From Blasia pusilla (taxonomy: Eukaryota; Marchantiophyta; Marchantiopsida; Blasiales), in the NCBI GenBank assembly GCA_050084515.1, contig CM114271.1, forward strand, positions 5,270,001 to 5,334,000: a stretch of DNA of 64,000 bases. Direction: 5' to 3'. The translations under genes and the position numbers were made by a program. Below are positions 1 to 11,856 of this stretch, one piece after another (the stretch's first letter is position 1; each line of letters starts with the position of its first letter). Under the pieces are notes generated by a model, which was given only the letters and a program-made list of their open reading frames with translations, was not told where the DNA came from and searched no databases.

Positions 1-80
1 GTCGAGATGTTGGTGAGGTGTTGAACCTTGATGATCCTGACGTATAGATGCGACCATGTGTTCAGAGGGATGATATCTTG
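1..80 (+). pseudogene. Ty3/gypsy integrase fragment
   Basis: The first ~75 bases match 43932-44006, the stretch after the catalytic core of the integrase in the large gypsy element here, at roughly 80% by eye. Similarity fades after about base 75. This is the right end of another, truncated copy of the same family that continues beyond the left edge. Confidence 0.75.
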
Positions 81-1247
81 TGTCCCGCCAAGAAATCTTC
101 AAACATGCTAAGATTTCTTCATTGAATTGTTGAGGGTCCTCCTCATAGCTATGGGAGGAATAACTTCATTCCAAAACATATCATATGCAAAGTAAATACT
201 TGATATTTTTCAATAAGATGTAGAATATCACAATGAGAGAAAGTGCCAAATTCTATATGCTTCCCTACTTAGCTTTTCTTTAGGAAGGGAATTTTAATGC
301 TAATAATGATGTGTATGTTCACAAAAGAAATATGACCAAGACTTAGTTACTTGCTACTCATATCAAGGTGAATTGTATGCGTAAGTCATACTCCTATAAC
401 TCTTTGTGGAGTTAGTTAGGGTTTGATATGATCATAGTGTTCACATTTAACCTTTTTGGCCTAGGGCTGAGGGGAAAGAGGTCACGTGTAAGTGATGCTC
501 CAATGATCTTATAAATAGGTAATTAAACTTCCCGAACATATGCTAGGTAAGAATTTAGCCTCGAGGTTATACTTATTTATGAGTTCTTGTAAGAAGATTT
601 TGAGTTTGCCATCGAGTGAGTTTGTTTCTATTATCCAAAAAAATTAGTCGAATTTCTATTGTGAATATGTGTCATGGTTTCAGTTTTGTGTTAATACATA
701 TGTTGAAACACCCTCAAAAGAAACACTTAACTCTTCTCTACAACGGATAGCATGGAATCATCACCAAACTTGGATGACATGCCTTTAAGCAATGGATCAC
801 AACCAACTTTGGAGGAGATTGTTATCCCCATCTATATTATTATGGTAGAAAGCCCCTTCATTTTGTAAATTCCTCTCCTCTCGACACTTTCAGCCAACAA
901 GATTATTCATTTCTTAACCAATAAGATTGTTCAAAATTAACTTAAGATGAAAAAAAAACTAATTATAGAAGTCAACAAATAAAATCATTCAAAATTATTG
1001 TAAAATGACACTTGAAATCTATTTTTTTTTAAAACTACCCAAACAAAATTGCCCTAATCAAATGGGGCTTACGTACACTAGTACTCTTCAAACATAACCG
1101 ATCTAATTAAAACGTTTAAATATTCAATATTTAAACGTGGCAAATGCCACGTCTTCCTTATGTGAAGGAGGTACTCCCCACCCCATATTATTATCATGGC
1201 GCAAAAGTTTAAATTGTTCACAAAACCTTACTGCGCGCGTAGCGCAA
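81..1247. other. AT-rich gene-free stretch
   Basis: No coding exon was recognised. The stretch is AT-rich with poly-A/T runs. Bases ~826-975 (a tattattatgg segment, then cttcattttg and an (a)gccaa(c/t)a(a/g)ga motif) resemble 8535-8690 and look like a dispersed short repeat, probably a MITE-like element. Confidence 0.5.
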
Positions 1248-1252
1248 TGACG

Positions 1253-1284
<32 letters not shown>

Positions 1285-1327
1285 TGGAGCCTAAATCCAG
1301 CGCCTTAGACCACTCGGCCAAACCGTC
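1248..1327 (-). tRNA. tRNA-Leu (anticodon UAG)
   Basis: An 80-nt, intronless, nuclear-type leucine tRNA folds cleanly on the minus strand. The acceptor stem is GACGGTT/AGCCGTC with one G-U pair and discriminator A. The A box is TGGCCGAGTGG and the B box GGTTCAAATCC. The anticodon stem CTGGA/TCCAG closes the loop TTTAGGC, giving anticodon UAG, which reads CUA leucine codons. The long variable arm is typical of class II tRNAs. CCA is not encoded, as expected for a nuclear gene. A TTTT Pol III terminator lies about 22 nt downstream (complement of 1222-1225). Confidence 0.97.
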
Positions 1328-1388
1328 TTGATGCCAACGGAAAGAATCTAGTACTATATATTTTAAAGACAGAATGAGGGTAATGTAT

Positions 1389-2430
1389 GGGGAAGTGGAT
1401 CTGAATTTACTCAGTGAGCAGTAGGCGTTTGAAACGTGTTCGTACTGAGTGATTGAGAGAACAATGCCTGCTGTTCTACGTCCCGTTTTGCCAGGGCTTC
1501 CTTCAACAGTTTCAGTTCATCGTCCATCGCCACCATCCTTTCAGAGCATTCGGGAGCGGAGCAGGTGCTTGTGGGGTTACGGCGCATGCGTAGTATCTAT
1601 CCATCTTCTGTTGCAATATTCTGTTGAGGCGGAGAGGATCTTGCTTCTCTGCATCTGGGCTCAGGCTCTACTGAGCGCATTCATGGAGGCGACGCGAGTT
1701 TTCACTAGACTGCCTGCGACATGTGCTCACTGCTCACGTTTCTTGTGCTTTGCATTTGGTGCCATTGTACCTTGTTTACACTTTGGTAGAGAGAAAGTGC
1801 ATCAGATGAGGTCATCGCGTTCAGTTGATTCCCGGCGAGCCATGATTTCAACACGCAAGCTACATTGAGAAGACTTTTCTTCCGTCGCTTTTACTCCTGT
1901 TGGTTGGGATTACAAGACATCTTCCAGACCGGAAAGTAGATAGACAGATATGGATGCCTTCTTGTAAATATTCCTAAATGCGAAGCAAGTTAAGCATGTT
2001 GGTTATGCGCTGATCAACACTACGACACTTTTCCGGTTTTGGAAGACAAGACGATCTTGTTCGCGAAGGTGTGAGCCACACACGACTGCTTAGGAGATAC
2101 GATTACTACCTTGCTGTTATGTACTTAGGTTCACAGCCATTCGGCGGAGCGTGTGTGTCCAGCGGTGACGCATCTTACGAGAAAACCTTCCCTCGAGATG
2201 ACGTGAATTACTTGAAGAAGTCGTGCCGCTATACCAGCCAAGACGGGGTAACTTCTAGATCGGAGGTCGAGGTCGTGCTTGCACTGGACCGCAGAAAGAT
2301 CAGGACGATTACGAGATCTGGGCGTTCCTTCGTTCAGCAACAGTTTACAGCTGCTGCGCTGGGAGTTAACCCTTCACTTAACTTACCACATGGGCATCAA
2401 CTTTGGTATGGCCATCGTTGAGTTACGTCT
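1389..2430. other. GC-richer stretch with overlapping unassigned ORFs
   Basis: This is distinctly more GC-rich than its flanks. Several frames are open on both strands: plus 1463-1868 (135 codons), plus 2071-2421, and a 57-codon minus-strand ORF ending near 1389 that contains a charged helical segment (MDDELKLLKEALAKRD). None shows a recognised domain and no frame is clearly preferred. It may be the first-exon or promoter region of the gene whose exon-like pieces follow at 2539-3038. Confidence 0.25.
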
Positions 2431-2473
2431 CTAGTAACATAACGGTCCCGCTTCTGCCCCTCTAGATGAGAGG

Positions 2474-2519
2474 GGGACCGGAAATAGTTGCGGAGGGTTT
2501 CGCAACTATTTCCGGTCCC
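2474..2519. repeat. Perfect 19-bp inverted repeat with 8-nt loop
   Basis: Bases 2474-2492 are the exact reverse complement of 2501-2519, with loop gagggttt. A weaker 7-bp hairpin (cccctct/agagggg) lies just upstream. It is too short for a MITE and looks like a foldback produced by template switching. Confidence 0.85.
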
Positions 2520-2538
2520 GCTTTGTTTTAGTATGCAG

Positions 2539-3038
2539 GGAACGAAGGGGATTCCTTCGACAAATTCTTGAGTTTCACAACCTTTGATTCTAAAATCTTC
2601 GCAGGGACATCCAGCTGTAGAACGTTTGGTATGGTACATGTGGCAGGCTCCCCCCGTGCATGTGTCCTGGAGTAACTGAAAGTGGAAGAAGGGTTGAGTA
2701 GCTCTGATTGGGATTGGCAATGACCAACCGAAGCAGCTGTCACTGAATCTTGCTGACATCGAAATAGATCCCAGTGAAAGTTATTTGTCCAATGGAATTA
2801 AAAAATCAGTGATCTGAACCCTAATCTTGCAGCAGTTCCCTTATAATTCTTGAGGATTCGCTGAGGAACTGCGTGTTGGATATATTTGGGAACGTGGCTT
2901 GGAAGGAGGAGAAGGTAACAACAGTGGAGGGGGAAACTTACAACATCCCTCTAGAACTGACAATTGGCCAACCAAGTGCCAAGCTCTATCAAGACTCATG
3001 CCGCGGTGGAGCTTCCACCGCGCAATCAATTATGGTGG
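2539..3038 (+). CDS. Two coding-like exons of an unidentified plus-strand gene (partial)
   Basis: Exon-like piece 1 starts after acceptor TATGCAG (exon from 2539) and stays open for ~40 codons, including TFDSKIFAGTSSCRTFGMVH. Piece 2 runs 2833-3038 between acceptor cttgcag and donor GTAAGC and encodes ~68 residues, including EDSLRNCVLDIFGNVAWKEE and QPSAKLYQDSCRGGASTAQS. Composition and open length between splice signals look genuinely coding, but the family was not recognised. A phase that joins the two pieces directly could not be found, so at least one boundary is wrong or a small exon is missing. Gene ends are unknown; the first exon may lie in the GC-rich stretch upstream. Confidence 0.35.
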
Positions 3039-4786
3039 GTAAGCGCCAACCCATAGTACTAGGAATACCTTCTTTAAAGGTGAAGTATAATGTGGACCTA
3101 CTGCATAAAAAGGTTGCACAATGCTGGTGAGCTACAAGCTCTGATTAGATGAGGTCAGGTCCATATTGTCTTTAAAGTGAGTCTCACGACCTCAGGAACA
3201 ATCCTCCCAATATTAGGACAGCATCTGATTGAGAAGGGACGTTGAAGGTGTGCAGTATCATGAGTCCCGCCATAATGAAAGGAAGCCCAACCTGCACACA
3301 ACATCGAACTGAACCTGCCATTTCTAACAATCAAGCAAGTCCTGACCTGAGGGTTGTAAAGGTTTAGGATGACAAAGGACACCTGCACCCTGTAAACTCA
3401 AGGTTGTAGAGAAGGCTCTGTAAGGGCAGCAATTCATATTGAAGAGGCACTGCAACAGAAAGAAATTCATGTGCTCTCTGTAATTGGGGTAGGCTGCACA
3501 ATAAATGTGCTCAGCAGGTTGAAAATCTTAGCAGGTGTCCCACTTCACTCTGAATCAGTAGCTCAGTGGATCCCCAACACGACCAATGCAGGCAAACTGC
3601 TGTATCTTGTCAGATTTGACTCTGCCTTCATGTGTCTCCTTCCTCTCTGAAGAAACTGAGACATTCACTTTCATAAGAAACTGGGATTATTAGTTCGAGA
3701 CTGACCAGTTTCACAAAGATCTAGAACTTGAGCCTTTAAGGTGTACAGGTAAGAAACTGACTCTTCAGGTATCAGACAGGTCTCATTGCAAGGACTTTTG
3801 ACTCATCTGTGTCAAAAGGAATAAATGCACAATTGGTGTGTAGATGGGTAAGTCAGTGCATTCCAAAACATACTTCAAGTCAAGAGTGCAAATACGGTCA
3901 GAACTGAGTTTGTACAACATCTTTCTAAGATCTAAAATCTTCCATTTAGGACCATGAAAGAGTTCAGCTGTCTTAATCACGAACTTTGTCTAGCTAGACC
4001 TGTGCAAGACACTCTTCTAGCATCTGACAGGAATGGACTCCCAGGTTGATTGAGAAAGTGATACTCTGTTCGGCGCCAGCAACCATGTATCATGGATCGG
4101 GATCCTGATATCCTAGATTTTACACATCCTGCAAACTCAAATGGTTCAGGAATCATCCATCTAGCCTAAACAACCAACTAAGCAATCACAAGACTCAGAT
4201 GACTTGCTAAAACTGAAATACATGAGGCACAGCTGAAAGAAAGGTTGCCCATAACTGGAGTGCGCATATCTGGGTAAGGTGGAGAAGATAGTCCAAAATC
4301 ATGTGGATCTAATTACGAACAGAAGCGTTCCACACATATGTGAAAGAACAGAAAGGGGGCAATTGATGCATAAGAAGAGATGGTGGATCCAGTTTCCAAG
4401 TCACAGGCATCGTCCACAAAATTGGACATTCCGGAGTCAGCAGTGGTCTCACATGTTTGGACAGAGGTTCTTTGAGTGCCAGCTTCTCCAAGGGTCCTCA
4501 GTCAATTTATTTCATCACAAAGGTAGTGACGAGGAGGGAGGCCAGTGACATAACCCAAAATACTAGATCAAGCAGAGGATGCCTTCTTCTTAGGGACACC
4601 TTCGAGAGCTCAGCTGTAGCCTTGCAGAGAGCTAGGCAACTGAATGTTTTCATACAAGGAATTTTTTATTTCTAATCACCAGACCATGCCAGAGATGACC
4701 AGGTAAGTCCCAAACATCATCCAGTTACATGCTGAAATTTACCTCCAAATGGTAACTGAAGTATACTCAATTCCATCTACTTCTAT
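3039..4786. other. No recognised gene; intron- or UTR-like sequence
   Basis: Only short ORFs occur here, with no domain recognised. Composition is neutral and resembles introns elsewhere in the window. It could be the downstream part of the plus-strand gene at 2539-3038. Confidence 0.4.
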
Positions 4787-5745
4787 GTTGAAGCTGATGG
4801 TACAGGATTGCCTGTACGATGCACAATGAAGCCTCCAATAATGGGTATGAGGAGTAAAACCTCCCGGTTTACAATACCCGTCCAAAAAATACACAAGTCC
4901 TGACGTGATTCACTGTAACTTTAGGAGACCAAGAAATTCTCTGAAGGAAGGAGATGGGAGGCACACTCTGGCATCAACTTCATTCACCTGAAAGAGGAGG
5001 TGGGTTGAGATCACTATGCATCTACGTTGAAGCTAGTGGCACGGAACTGCCATTGAGATGCAAAACGAGCCGCTAACAATACACATGAGGAACTGGTTGG
5101 GAAGTGAAATATCTCAGTTTTAAAGCCTATATGAACACAATCTAGTAATAAATGCGATCCACTGTCTTCACATAACCGAAAAAAATCACTAACGAAAGGA
5201 GGCGTGAGGCAGACTGTTGATTCCTTTCATACACTGAAAGAGAACTGGTTGAGAACGCTATGCTTAATGGTTGAAGCTGGTGGCACAGAATAATCATTCA
5301 GGAAGCAAAAAGCATATTCGACTAATGCGCATAAAGAATTGGAAGCGAAGTTACAATATCCCGATGATTAAAAACTTATACAATTGCGACAGTCCTGATG
5401 CTATTCACGTGACTTCGGATGACCAAAATTACTCTGGCGGAATGAGAGGCAAGCAACCTCAGAAGTCATTTCGTGCACTGAAAGAGAAGATAGTTTGCAG
5501 ACATCCCTTATCGGTTGAAGCTGGTAGCATAGAAGTACCTTTGAAATGCGAAATTAAGTCTGTTAATAAACGATGCGAAGGAAAATATCTAGACTTTTGC
5601 CAACTAGTAAGTTGTGCCAGTTTAACGCCATTCACAGTGACTCTACAGGACCAAGAACTGCTCTTGCGAACGGAGCAGCAAGGCAAACTCTGGTTTGGAT
5701 TCTTCTTAACCCGACTCACCTTCTAGTATAAGAAGGTGAGTCGGG
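4787..5745. repeat. Degenerate ~240-bp tandem repeat, 4 copies
   Basis: Each unit starts with gttgaagct(g/a)(g/a)tgg, at 4787, 5026, 5270 and 5514, giving spacings of 239, 244 and 244 bp. Shared blocks are a (t)gagatgca segment, tcctgatg..attcac, accaaaa and a closing cactgaaagag. Copies are heavily diverged. Apparent ORFs here (for example plus 5271-5726) are repeat-derived. Confidence 0.8.
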
Positions 5746-5753
5746 TTGAGAAG
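5702..5753. repeat. 23-bp hairpin at the end of the 240-bp array
   Basis: Arms 5702-5724 and 5731-5753 are complementary apart from one G-T wobble, with a 6-nt loop (agtata). The hairpin sits exactly where the last repeat unit breaks off. Confidence 0.85.
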
Positions 5754-6451
5754 CATCCACACCCCTTGAACAATCAAATCCGCAAAACCAGTCCGCTGAG
5801 GGACTTAAATGCGTCAAAATTCAAGGTGTCTATGTGTTTGCAACGCCAAGATTAGGCAGCTCAAGCAAACTAGAAATGACAAAAAAGTGAAGTAGATTTT
5901 CGCAACCGACGGATACCACAGAGTTGCCGGTATCGACACAAGCGGGACAAGAATCAGTAGCCAGCGAGACGTCACCAGCTGGTGTTATCCAAGACGAGCA
6001 GAACTTGGGAAGTACTCCAAGAACTTCTTGAGGATCAGCTCGAAGAGTGTTCAAAGCGATAAGACTCCACAAAAACTCGTAATTCTGGATCTACCTAGCA
6101 AGTCGGATGACTCTGAAGCATGAAACGATTCTGTCTTCAAAATACGAGCGGTTATGTAAAGTAAAATCAGAGCACGTGCATTGAAGTACCAAGAACCAAG
6201 TTACAGCTCAAAATTTTCCCCATTTACTCCAGTGGAGCAAACTCGCCTCACAGTATGATGAATTTTAGTGCCAACATATATGGAGCAGTGATGTTCCGGT
6301 CCTAATAGCCCTACGAACTGAAAGACTTAAGGATCTTCCTGTGATACCACTGACTCCTAAGGTGGAAAAGAATAGCACCCTTAATAGTAGCCAACCATCC
6401 GCTCAGCCCTAGCAAAAATAAAATTCGACGGCGAATACCTTCCCAAGTATA
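5754..6451. other. Intergenic DNA downstream of RPS16
   Basis: This covers the 3' flank of the minus-strand RPS16 gene. No further coding region or clear AATAAA signal was recognised. Confidence 0.4.
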
Positions 6452-6889
6452 TCAACGGTAGGACTTCTGGAAACGCGAACGAGCTCCCCGACCTCCAAAC
6501 TTCTTGGGCTCGCACCGCCTGGGATCGGCGACCAGCAACGTACGATCGTAGCGCAGTAACACGTCCTTAATCTCCTTCTTGGACTGTTCATCCACATATT
6601 TCTGGAAAAACGCCACTAATGCCTTCGCGATGCTTTGACGAATAGCGTAAATCTGAGAAGTGTGTCCTCCACCTCTCACTCGAATGCGCATGTCCACATT
6701 CGCAAATTTCTGGCGGCCCAACAGCAAAATGGGCTCAAAAGCTTTGTACCTCAAGATCTCAGGCTCTACAAGTTCGATTGGACATCCGTTTATTTTGATC
6801 AAACCACGTCCTCGCTTGCAGTAAGTCACGGCCACTGCCGTCTTCTTCCGCCCGAAGCACTGCACAGACTCCATAGCTGCTGTAGTCAT
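6452..6889 (-). CDS. RPS16: 40S ribosomal protein S16 (uS9 family), cytosolic
   Basis: A complete, intronless 145-residue protein of the usual plant length. It is a structural protein of the 40S head whose C-terminal tail reaches the decoding site. Diagnostic segments are [19 protein letters not shown] near the N-terminus, [20 protein letters not shown] in the middle, [13 protein letters not shown], and the invariant tail [14 protein letters not shown] with its terminal Arg. The start is the ATG at 6887-6889, in a short leader (MTTAA) before a second in-frame ATG (MESVQ) that is also possible. The stop is TGA at 6452-6454. No frame damage is seen. The promoter carries a telo-box and a site II element, the usual arrangement for plant ribosomal-protein genes. 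Confidence 0.97.
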   Translation of the reverse strand: MTTAAMESVQCFGRKKTAVAVTYCKRGRGLIKINGCPIELVEPEILRYKAFEPILLLGRQKFANVDMRIRVRGGGHTSQIYAIRQSIAKALVAFFQKYVDEQSKKEIKDVLLRYDRTLLVADPRRCEPKKFGGRGARSRFQKSYR

Positions 6890-6915
6890 TGCGATCCCCC
6901 GTCGGCCCTGCTGGT

Positions 6916-6928
6916 AAACCCTAACCCT
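6916..6928 (-). promoter_or_regulatory. Telo-box (AAACCCTAACCCT)
   Basis: AAACCCTAACCCT lies ~27 bp upstream of the RPS16 start codon. Interstitial telomere motifs at this position are a known hallmark of plant translation-machinery genes and usually work together with site II elements. Confidence 0.8.
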
Positions 6929-6987
6929 CCAAGCAGATGCAGCAGCTCCGCAACACGCCTGCTCGAAAAAGAACGTCTACCGCTTTG

Positions 6988-6993
6988 AGCCCA
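6988..6993 (-). promoter_or_regulatory. Site II element (TGGGCT)
   Basis: Minus-strand TGGGCT sits ~100 bp upstream of the RPS16 ATG. TGGGCY elements bind TCP factors and pair with telo-boxes in ribosomal-protein promoters. The assignment rests on motif and position only. Confidence 0.55.
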
Positions 6994-6999
6994 GGCTTT

Positions 7000-7795
7000 G
7001 TATGAGCTCCCAACCCTAATCAGATCATTACTGTGATTCCACCCGTATTACCACCCTAAGACCGGCTATAATCCTAATAGGCTCATTTCATCGGGATTAT
7101 ATTCCTTGAAAACACCAATAATCCTACTAACGTCCTAATCGGCTCATTTTCTTCATTTCTTACGGATTAGGGCGTCTCATTTGGGTTACGGAGTATTCGG
7201 AATTGGGTACATATTTTTCGTACCTTTTTAAAAACTTTAAGGTATGATCCTTTGAATATTTTTTTCTCGATATTTCTTATTTATTGTTAAGTAATTATGA
7301 GTTGATTATATGACACTTATTATCACTAGGAAATGGCCTAAACCCTAAACAAATCATCCCAAACAAAAGTAATTTTTATGTTTTTTTGGGCCCGTGATTA
7401 GAAGACATGTAAACTTCGGAGAGGGGATTTAAGACGTAAGTGGGGAGGGACTTTCCTTAGATAGATGGGGGATTAAAATAGGGATGAGTTCTTCCTTTAG
7501 TTTTTTTCCAAAACAAGGAAATAGGAGAGAGACGGGGGAATGATTTTTGCTTTTTAATGGACAAGATTTGCACATTTGTTGCTCACAAAAATAATAAAAT
7601 GAAACAAATTCATTTTCCAACATGAGGAAGGTGAAAGGTGTGGGGGTTTTTTTAAATAAATAAATTGCTTCTTCTTTTTTTAACAATAAGGAGGTGGGAT
7701 TGGAAGAATTTTTTTCAAATGAACAAAATTTGGGGGGATGGGGAAGGAGGCATAGCCGAGGTGGAAAGAAGTGGAATTTAATATTAAAGGAAGGG
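7000..7795. other. AT-rich intergenic DNA upstream of RPS16
   Basis: No gene was recognised. A ~30-bp phrase (cctaat[a/c]ggctcattt...ggatta) occurs twice at ~7073-7165. The rest is AT-rich with purine runs up to the solo LTR. Confidence 0.4.
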
Positions 7796-8432
7796 TGTCA
7801 CGACTTTTAGGATAGATCGGCGAGATCTAGTAGAGCGCCTTCAGACATACTTGAGGACAGCCTCATGAGGTCGAGGAAGACTTGTTGAGGCCACGGGTAA
7901 CTTGAGAGAGCAGGTTTTCCTTTCGTTTCGGCTCATTTGGAGTCATATAGAAAAATTGACTATTTCGGGTAAGTTTCTATTTGGAATATAGTTGACTTTC
8001 CACTTTGGAAAATGGCCTTGACCTGCTACAGCAGGTTAAGAGCCAAGGAGGTGATCTGCAAGTATAGGTTACCAAGGAGAGAGTTTGGAAGAGGAAAGAG
8101 GGTATACGTCCAAGAGAGAGAGCTTGAGAGCTCATTCTCTCTTTGTTAAATCTTTTGGCATGAGGCGGCAGAACTATGGTCCTCCTTGCCTTGTGTGTGT
8201 AACCCAAGCCTCTCATTAGGAGAGTGGGATTGGTTTGGCATGAGAAGAGTGCACACCATAGAGAGCTTGGTGTGAGATGTGATGTGAGATCTACTTGATT
8301 TAATGAAGATATTTTGGTATCTCTTGTCTCGTTGTGTATATTCTATGAGTTAACATAAGATCGTGCGTGTTGGTATTATGTATGTTCGGTGACAATAATG
8401 TATATTGTGTAGGGATGTGTATGCGTACGACA
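7796..8432 (+). mobile_element. Solo LTR, ~637 bp, with AGGG target duplication
   Basis: The segment starts TGTCACGAC and ends CGTACGACA, giving matching TGTC...GACA termini. It is flanked by AGGG on both sides (7792-7795 and 8433-8436). There is no internal retroelement sequence. The last ~125 bp (from about 8308, tttggtatctcttgtctcg) matches 44665-44784, the terminal segment of the gypsy element, so both belong to the same or sister families. A typical product of LTR-LTR recombination. Confidence 0.7.
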
Positions 8433-11400
8433 AGGGAAATTTAATATTTTAAATTTCTAGCATATATTATATATGAAAAAAAGCAGATATCTAGTCATCA
8501 GAAGAAAAAAAGAATAAACCTTAGACCTTTATAATCTATATCTATTTTGGAGAGTGCCTCTTCATTTTGAGATCATCTCTCTTTTGGCGCGTGTTCTTTT
8601 CAGCCAATAGAATCTCTCGTTGTCTAAGCCAATAGGATTGCTCAAATTCAATTGCACACTTAGGATGTGTTATTCAAAATTATACACCCTAAACATAGAG
8701 ACATCAGGTAGCAACGTTACATGATAGAAACAAGTTAGGGGTGCAAGATTGAAGTCTTCTTCTTCTTTTACATAATGGAAAAAAAGAAGATAAAACCCTA
8801 GACTAAATTCTAAGACCATTACTAATCCAATTGTGTTACAATAGCTTTTTCCCCTTTGACAATCTAAGATCATTTCTAGTGTTTCATTTCTAACATTTTT
8901 CTTGAAAAAATCATTTTATAAATCAAGGTATCATCCTCATTTTCTTTTCATCCTTATTATCCTCTAAAAATATCTTTTAATGTTACTTAAGTTACTCACT
9001 AAATCAAGTTGTCTATATTATTATGGGAGAGTTCCCTCTCCCATAATAATATAGATTTTTGACCACTGCTTCCTTTGACACAAGGCCCTCTCAACCAAGA
9101 AGATCACTCTAGGTTGATTTAAGAGGCCGGTTGATAGTTTGAGGAGTCAGTTAGGTTATGAGTCACACTTTAACGATACATATGTGAAATTTAAATTGCT
9201 CATTAGGAACCCATGCCTCACACGGGCATCCACTAGCACTTATGATCTCAACACAATCTAGTATCTTAGGAGATTGAGTAATTTTTTCCAGATGAATTTT
9301 TACGTGGCTAGAAAAAACTCATTTTCTTCATAGAGAAAAAGTACCTCGATTGCATTTAGGATGCTTGTTAGAACTCAATAATAATTGCTTACCCTACACC
9401 AAAAAAATGAGGAATAAACATAAGCAAAACTAAATCTCTATTATTTCTTGGATCTTCTTTTGTTGAGATCCCACATTTCGCCATGTGACAAAAGGCTTCA
9501 CATATATTTTGTCAATTATTATTGTAAAGTGAGAGGTGTGGGGAGGGATGAAACAAATGGGAGTTTTGGAGAGAAAGTAGAGAAACGAGGTAAGGATGTA
9601 GGAGGATCGATAATTTGGGCTGGGAGGTAGGAGGGGAGGGTTGTATTAGGCAACAAGTAGGGTGATAGATTAAGGGTTTGATGGTGCAGCCAAATTGTAA
9701 AGTGTTAAGCAATAAGAGCTATTAGAGCAACCTCGAAGAAGTTGAAGGCACTATGGTCATTAGAACATGTGTGGGTTTTTTTTTATATAAGAAAAAGGAA
9801 GATCTAAAGACGCGAAGCGGTTGCTTTGACCAAACTTATTAGAGATGTGACAAGCATGGAAACTCATGTGGGTCCATATGGAATTTAAGCAAGGGCGAGG
9901 AGTTGGAGGATGTGAGGACGAAGGATGGATTAAGGGATCTTCATGCGAGGCATATGCCCTCTCCTCTCTGGAAGAGGAAAGGGCCTCGCACACATCTACA
10001 CCTCAATTTATTGTTATCACATGTTCACAAATGAAATTCATCTTTGAACTTTCTATCCATAGTACTAGATTCATCCGAGTATGGCACGAGGGGGTTTTCA
10101 AGATAAGTGGGGTTGATTGTCAATACTTTGATACCTCTTAAAAATCTACTAAAGTAGGAAACTAGTAGTACTATAACTATCACTATGTGAATGTGCAAGT
10201 CAACTACATCTAAAGAGTTTCACCCATCCTTACACAAATTATCTAGTATTAATTCTTGCTTCGTTATTGACTTGATTCTATGTCCTTTTTAAATTCTACT
10301 TCTTCACAAAGCCATTGCTCATTCCATCTTTCTCTTTCTTGTTTGATCTCCTCTACAATGTCCAAGTTAGCATATTATTGGTATCGATCAAGTGATGAAT
10401 GCCACAATCCCTCCCTTCAATTCTTCCCATCATACCTTCATTGGACACACAAGGCTAGTTGCACCATACCCTTAGTCACTTCCACCGCAATGGCAACCAG
10501 ACTTTGCATTCAGATGCATGTCAACAAACTACCATTAGGAAGCCTGGCCGCTCAATGCATGAAGCCATATTCTTAAATCTGGGAAATGTAGCACAGATCC
10601 GAGGCTAAAGCTTTGCCCAGGTCCTACTTTGGAGCAACACCAACATTTCTGCCAAACATCTTGCGCTTTGACATATCTGATTAAAGGAATGTGAGAAATT
10701 TTTTAAGTACAACTGACTCCTTGTGGATGGTAGAGACAATTTGATAAGTCAAGAATGACAACCTTCAATTGACGTCGCGGCTGCAATCCAAGTTCAGAGC
10801 CAGCACTTCTGGTTTGCATCAGATGTATTCCAAACTAGAGGCAACAAAATCTTATTGGGATCCATGACAAAGCACAAATGGAACTGCCTACACAAGTCTC
10901 ACATTCTATAACTTTCATACCAATGTTTAACATTTCTGTCAAATAATTATATTCTATTATAAAAGGCTTAAAAAAAGAGAAAAATCCTTATCACTTGTAG
11001 AAGGCTTCAACCCTAAAAGAAGTGTACAGGTTGCACCAAATTCATAGGTATTGAGGATAGGAAAAAAGGTGAGACAAATTTGCGCAGGTAAGGACATCAA
11101 TTTTGAAAATTTTCTTGAACAGTCTAGGTTTGAGAAACCCTTACATATATTCACAAGAGAGCCAGAGAGCATGAAAGTAGAGCTACAAGTTGATGCTCGC
11201 ACTCCATTCAGAATGAACCTCCCATCGACAGGTGATTAGAATAGCCTTGTATATACTTGATAGTATGATTGATTTATCATTGAACTCCTCATGAATATTA
11301 TTAATTTCAAAGCTAACTGCAGTGCTGTATAGACATGAACTGTATACCAAATTGCTCGTGAATGCGCAAAACGTGCTGTCAGGCATTCCAATCAGCTCTT

Positions 11401-11856
11401 TCTTCTTCAGTTCCGTTCCTAGGAGAGATTCTGAACATGGAGAGTCCAAAACCTGCCTGCTGCCCTTGAGTCAATCTCTGACCCTCACAAACAAATGTTG
11501 CAATTGCGACATGACTTCAGTGTTTTGTTGAGATTTTCAATTCCACACATTTTGAGCCGAACAAAACCAACCAAAATGTTCAGAATGTCCACACCAACAT
11601 CTGCAATTCATTACCCATCATCTTGATGTGCTTCCTGGTGAGACTTTGCAAGTCTACCACTTTACCACCAGAAGGGTTACAAGGATTTGGGGTTTAGTAA
11701 TTATTGCTTGCCAGAAAATGATAACAGGCAAATATTCTGCAGCCCACCAGAAGTTACTGCCTGGATCTGAGTTGTCTAGGGCAAACCAAAAAAGTAAACA
11801 TGGGCCTCCGCAAAAAGAACTTCCACTTAAGGGGTCGGTTGCATGAGCTCTCTAGG
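8433..11856. other. Gene-free AT-rich stretch with a MITE-like repeat
   Basis: No exon was recognised. Bases ~8535-8690 resemble ~826-975 (shared cttcattttg, cagccaata[g/a]ga and aagccaataggatt-type motifs). From ~10.2 kb the composition is more neutral and probably covers the 3' flank of the Abitram-like gene, which ends at 11857. Confidence 0.45.
9012..9055. repeat. Perfect 20-bp inverted repeat, 4-nt loop
   Basis: Bases 9012-9031 and 9036-9055 are perfect reverse complements around loop ttcc. The arms contain the tattattatgggagag segment shared with the MITE-like repeats, so this may be two repeat ends joined head to head. Confidence 0.85.

Noticed and set aside
5271-5726. 151-codon plus-strand ORF as a gene
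   Set aside because: It lies wholly in the degenerate 240-bp tandem array and ends in the hairpin; no domain.
6909-6930. Interstitial telomere repeat from chromosome fusion
   Set aside because: Only two units in a ribosomal-protein promoter, so a telo-box is the simpler reading.
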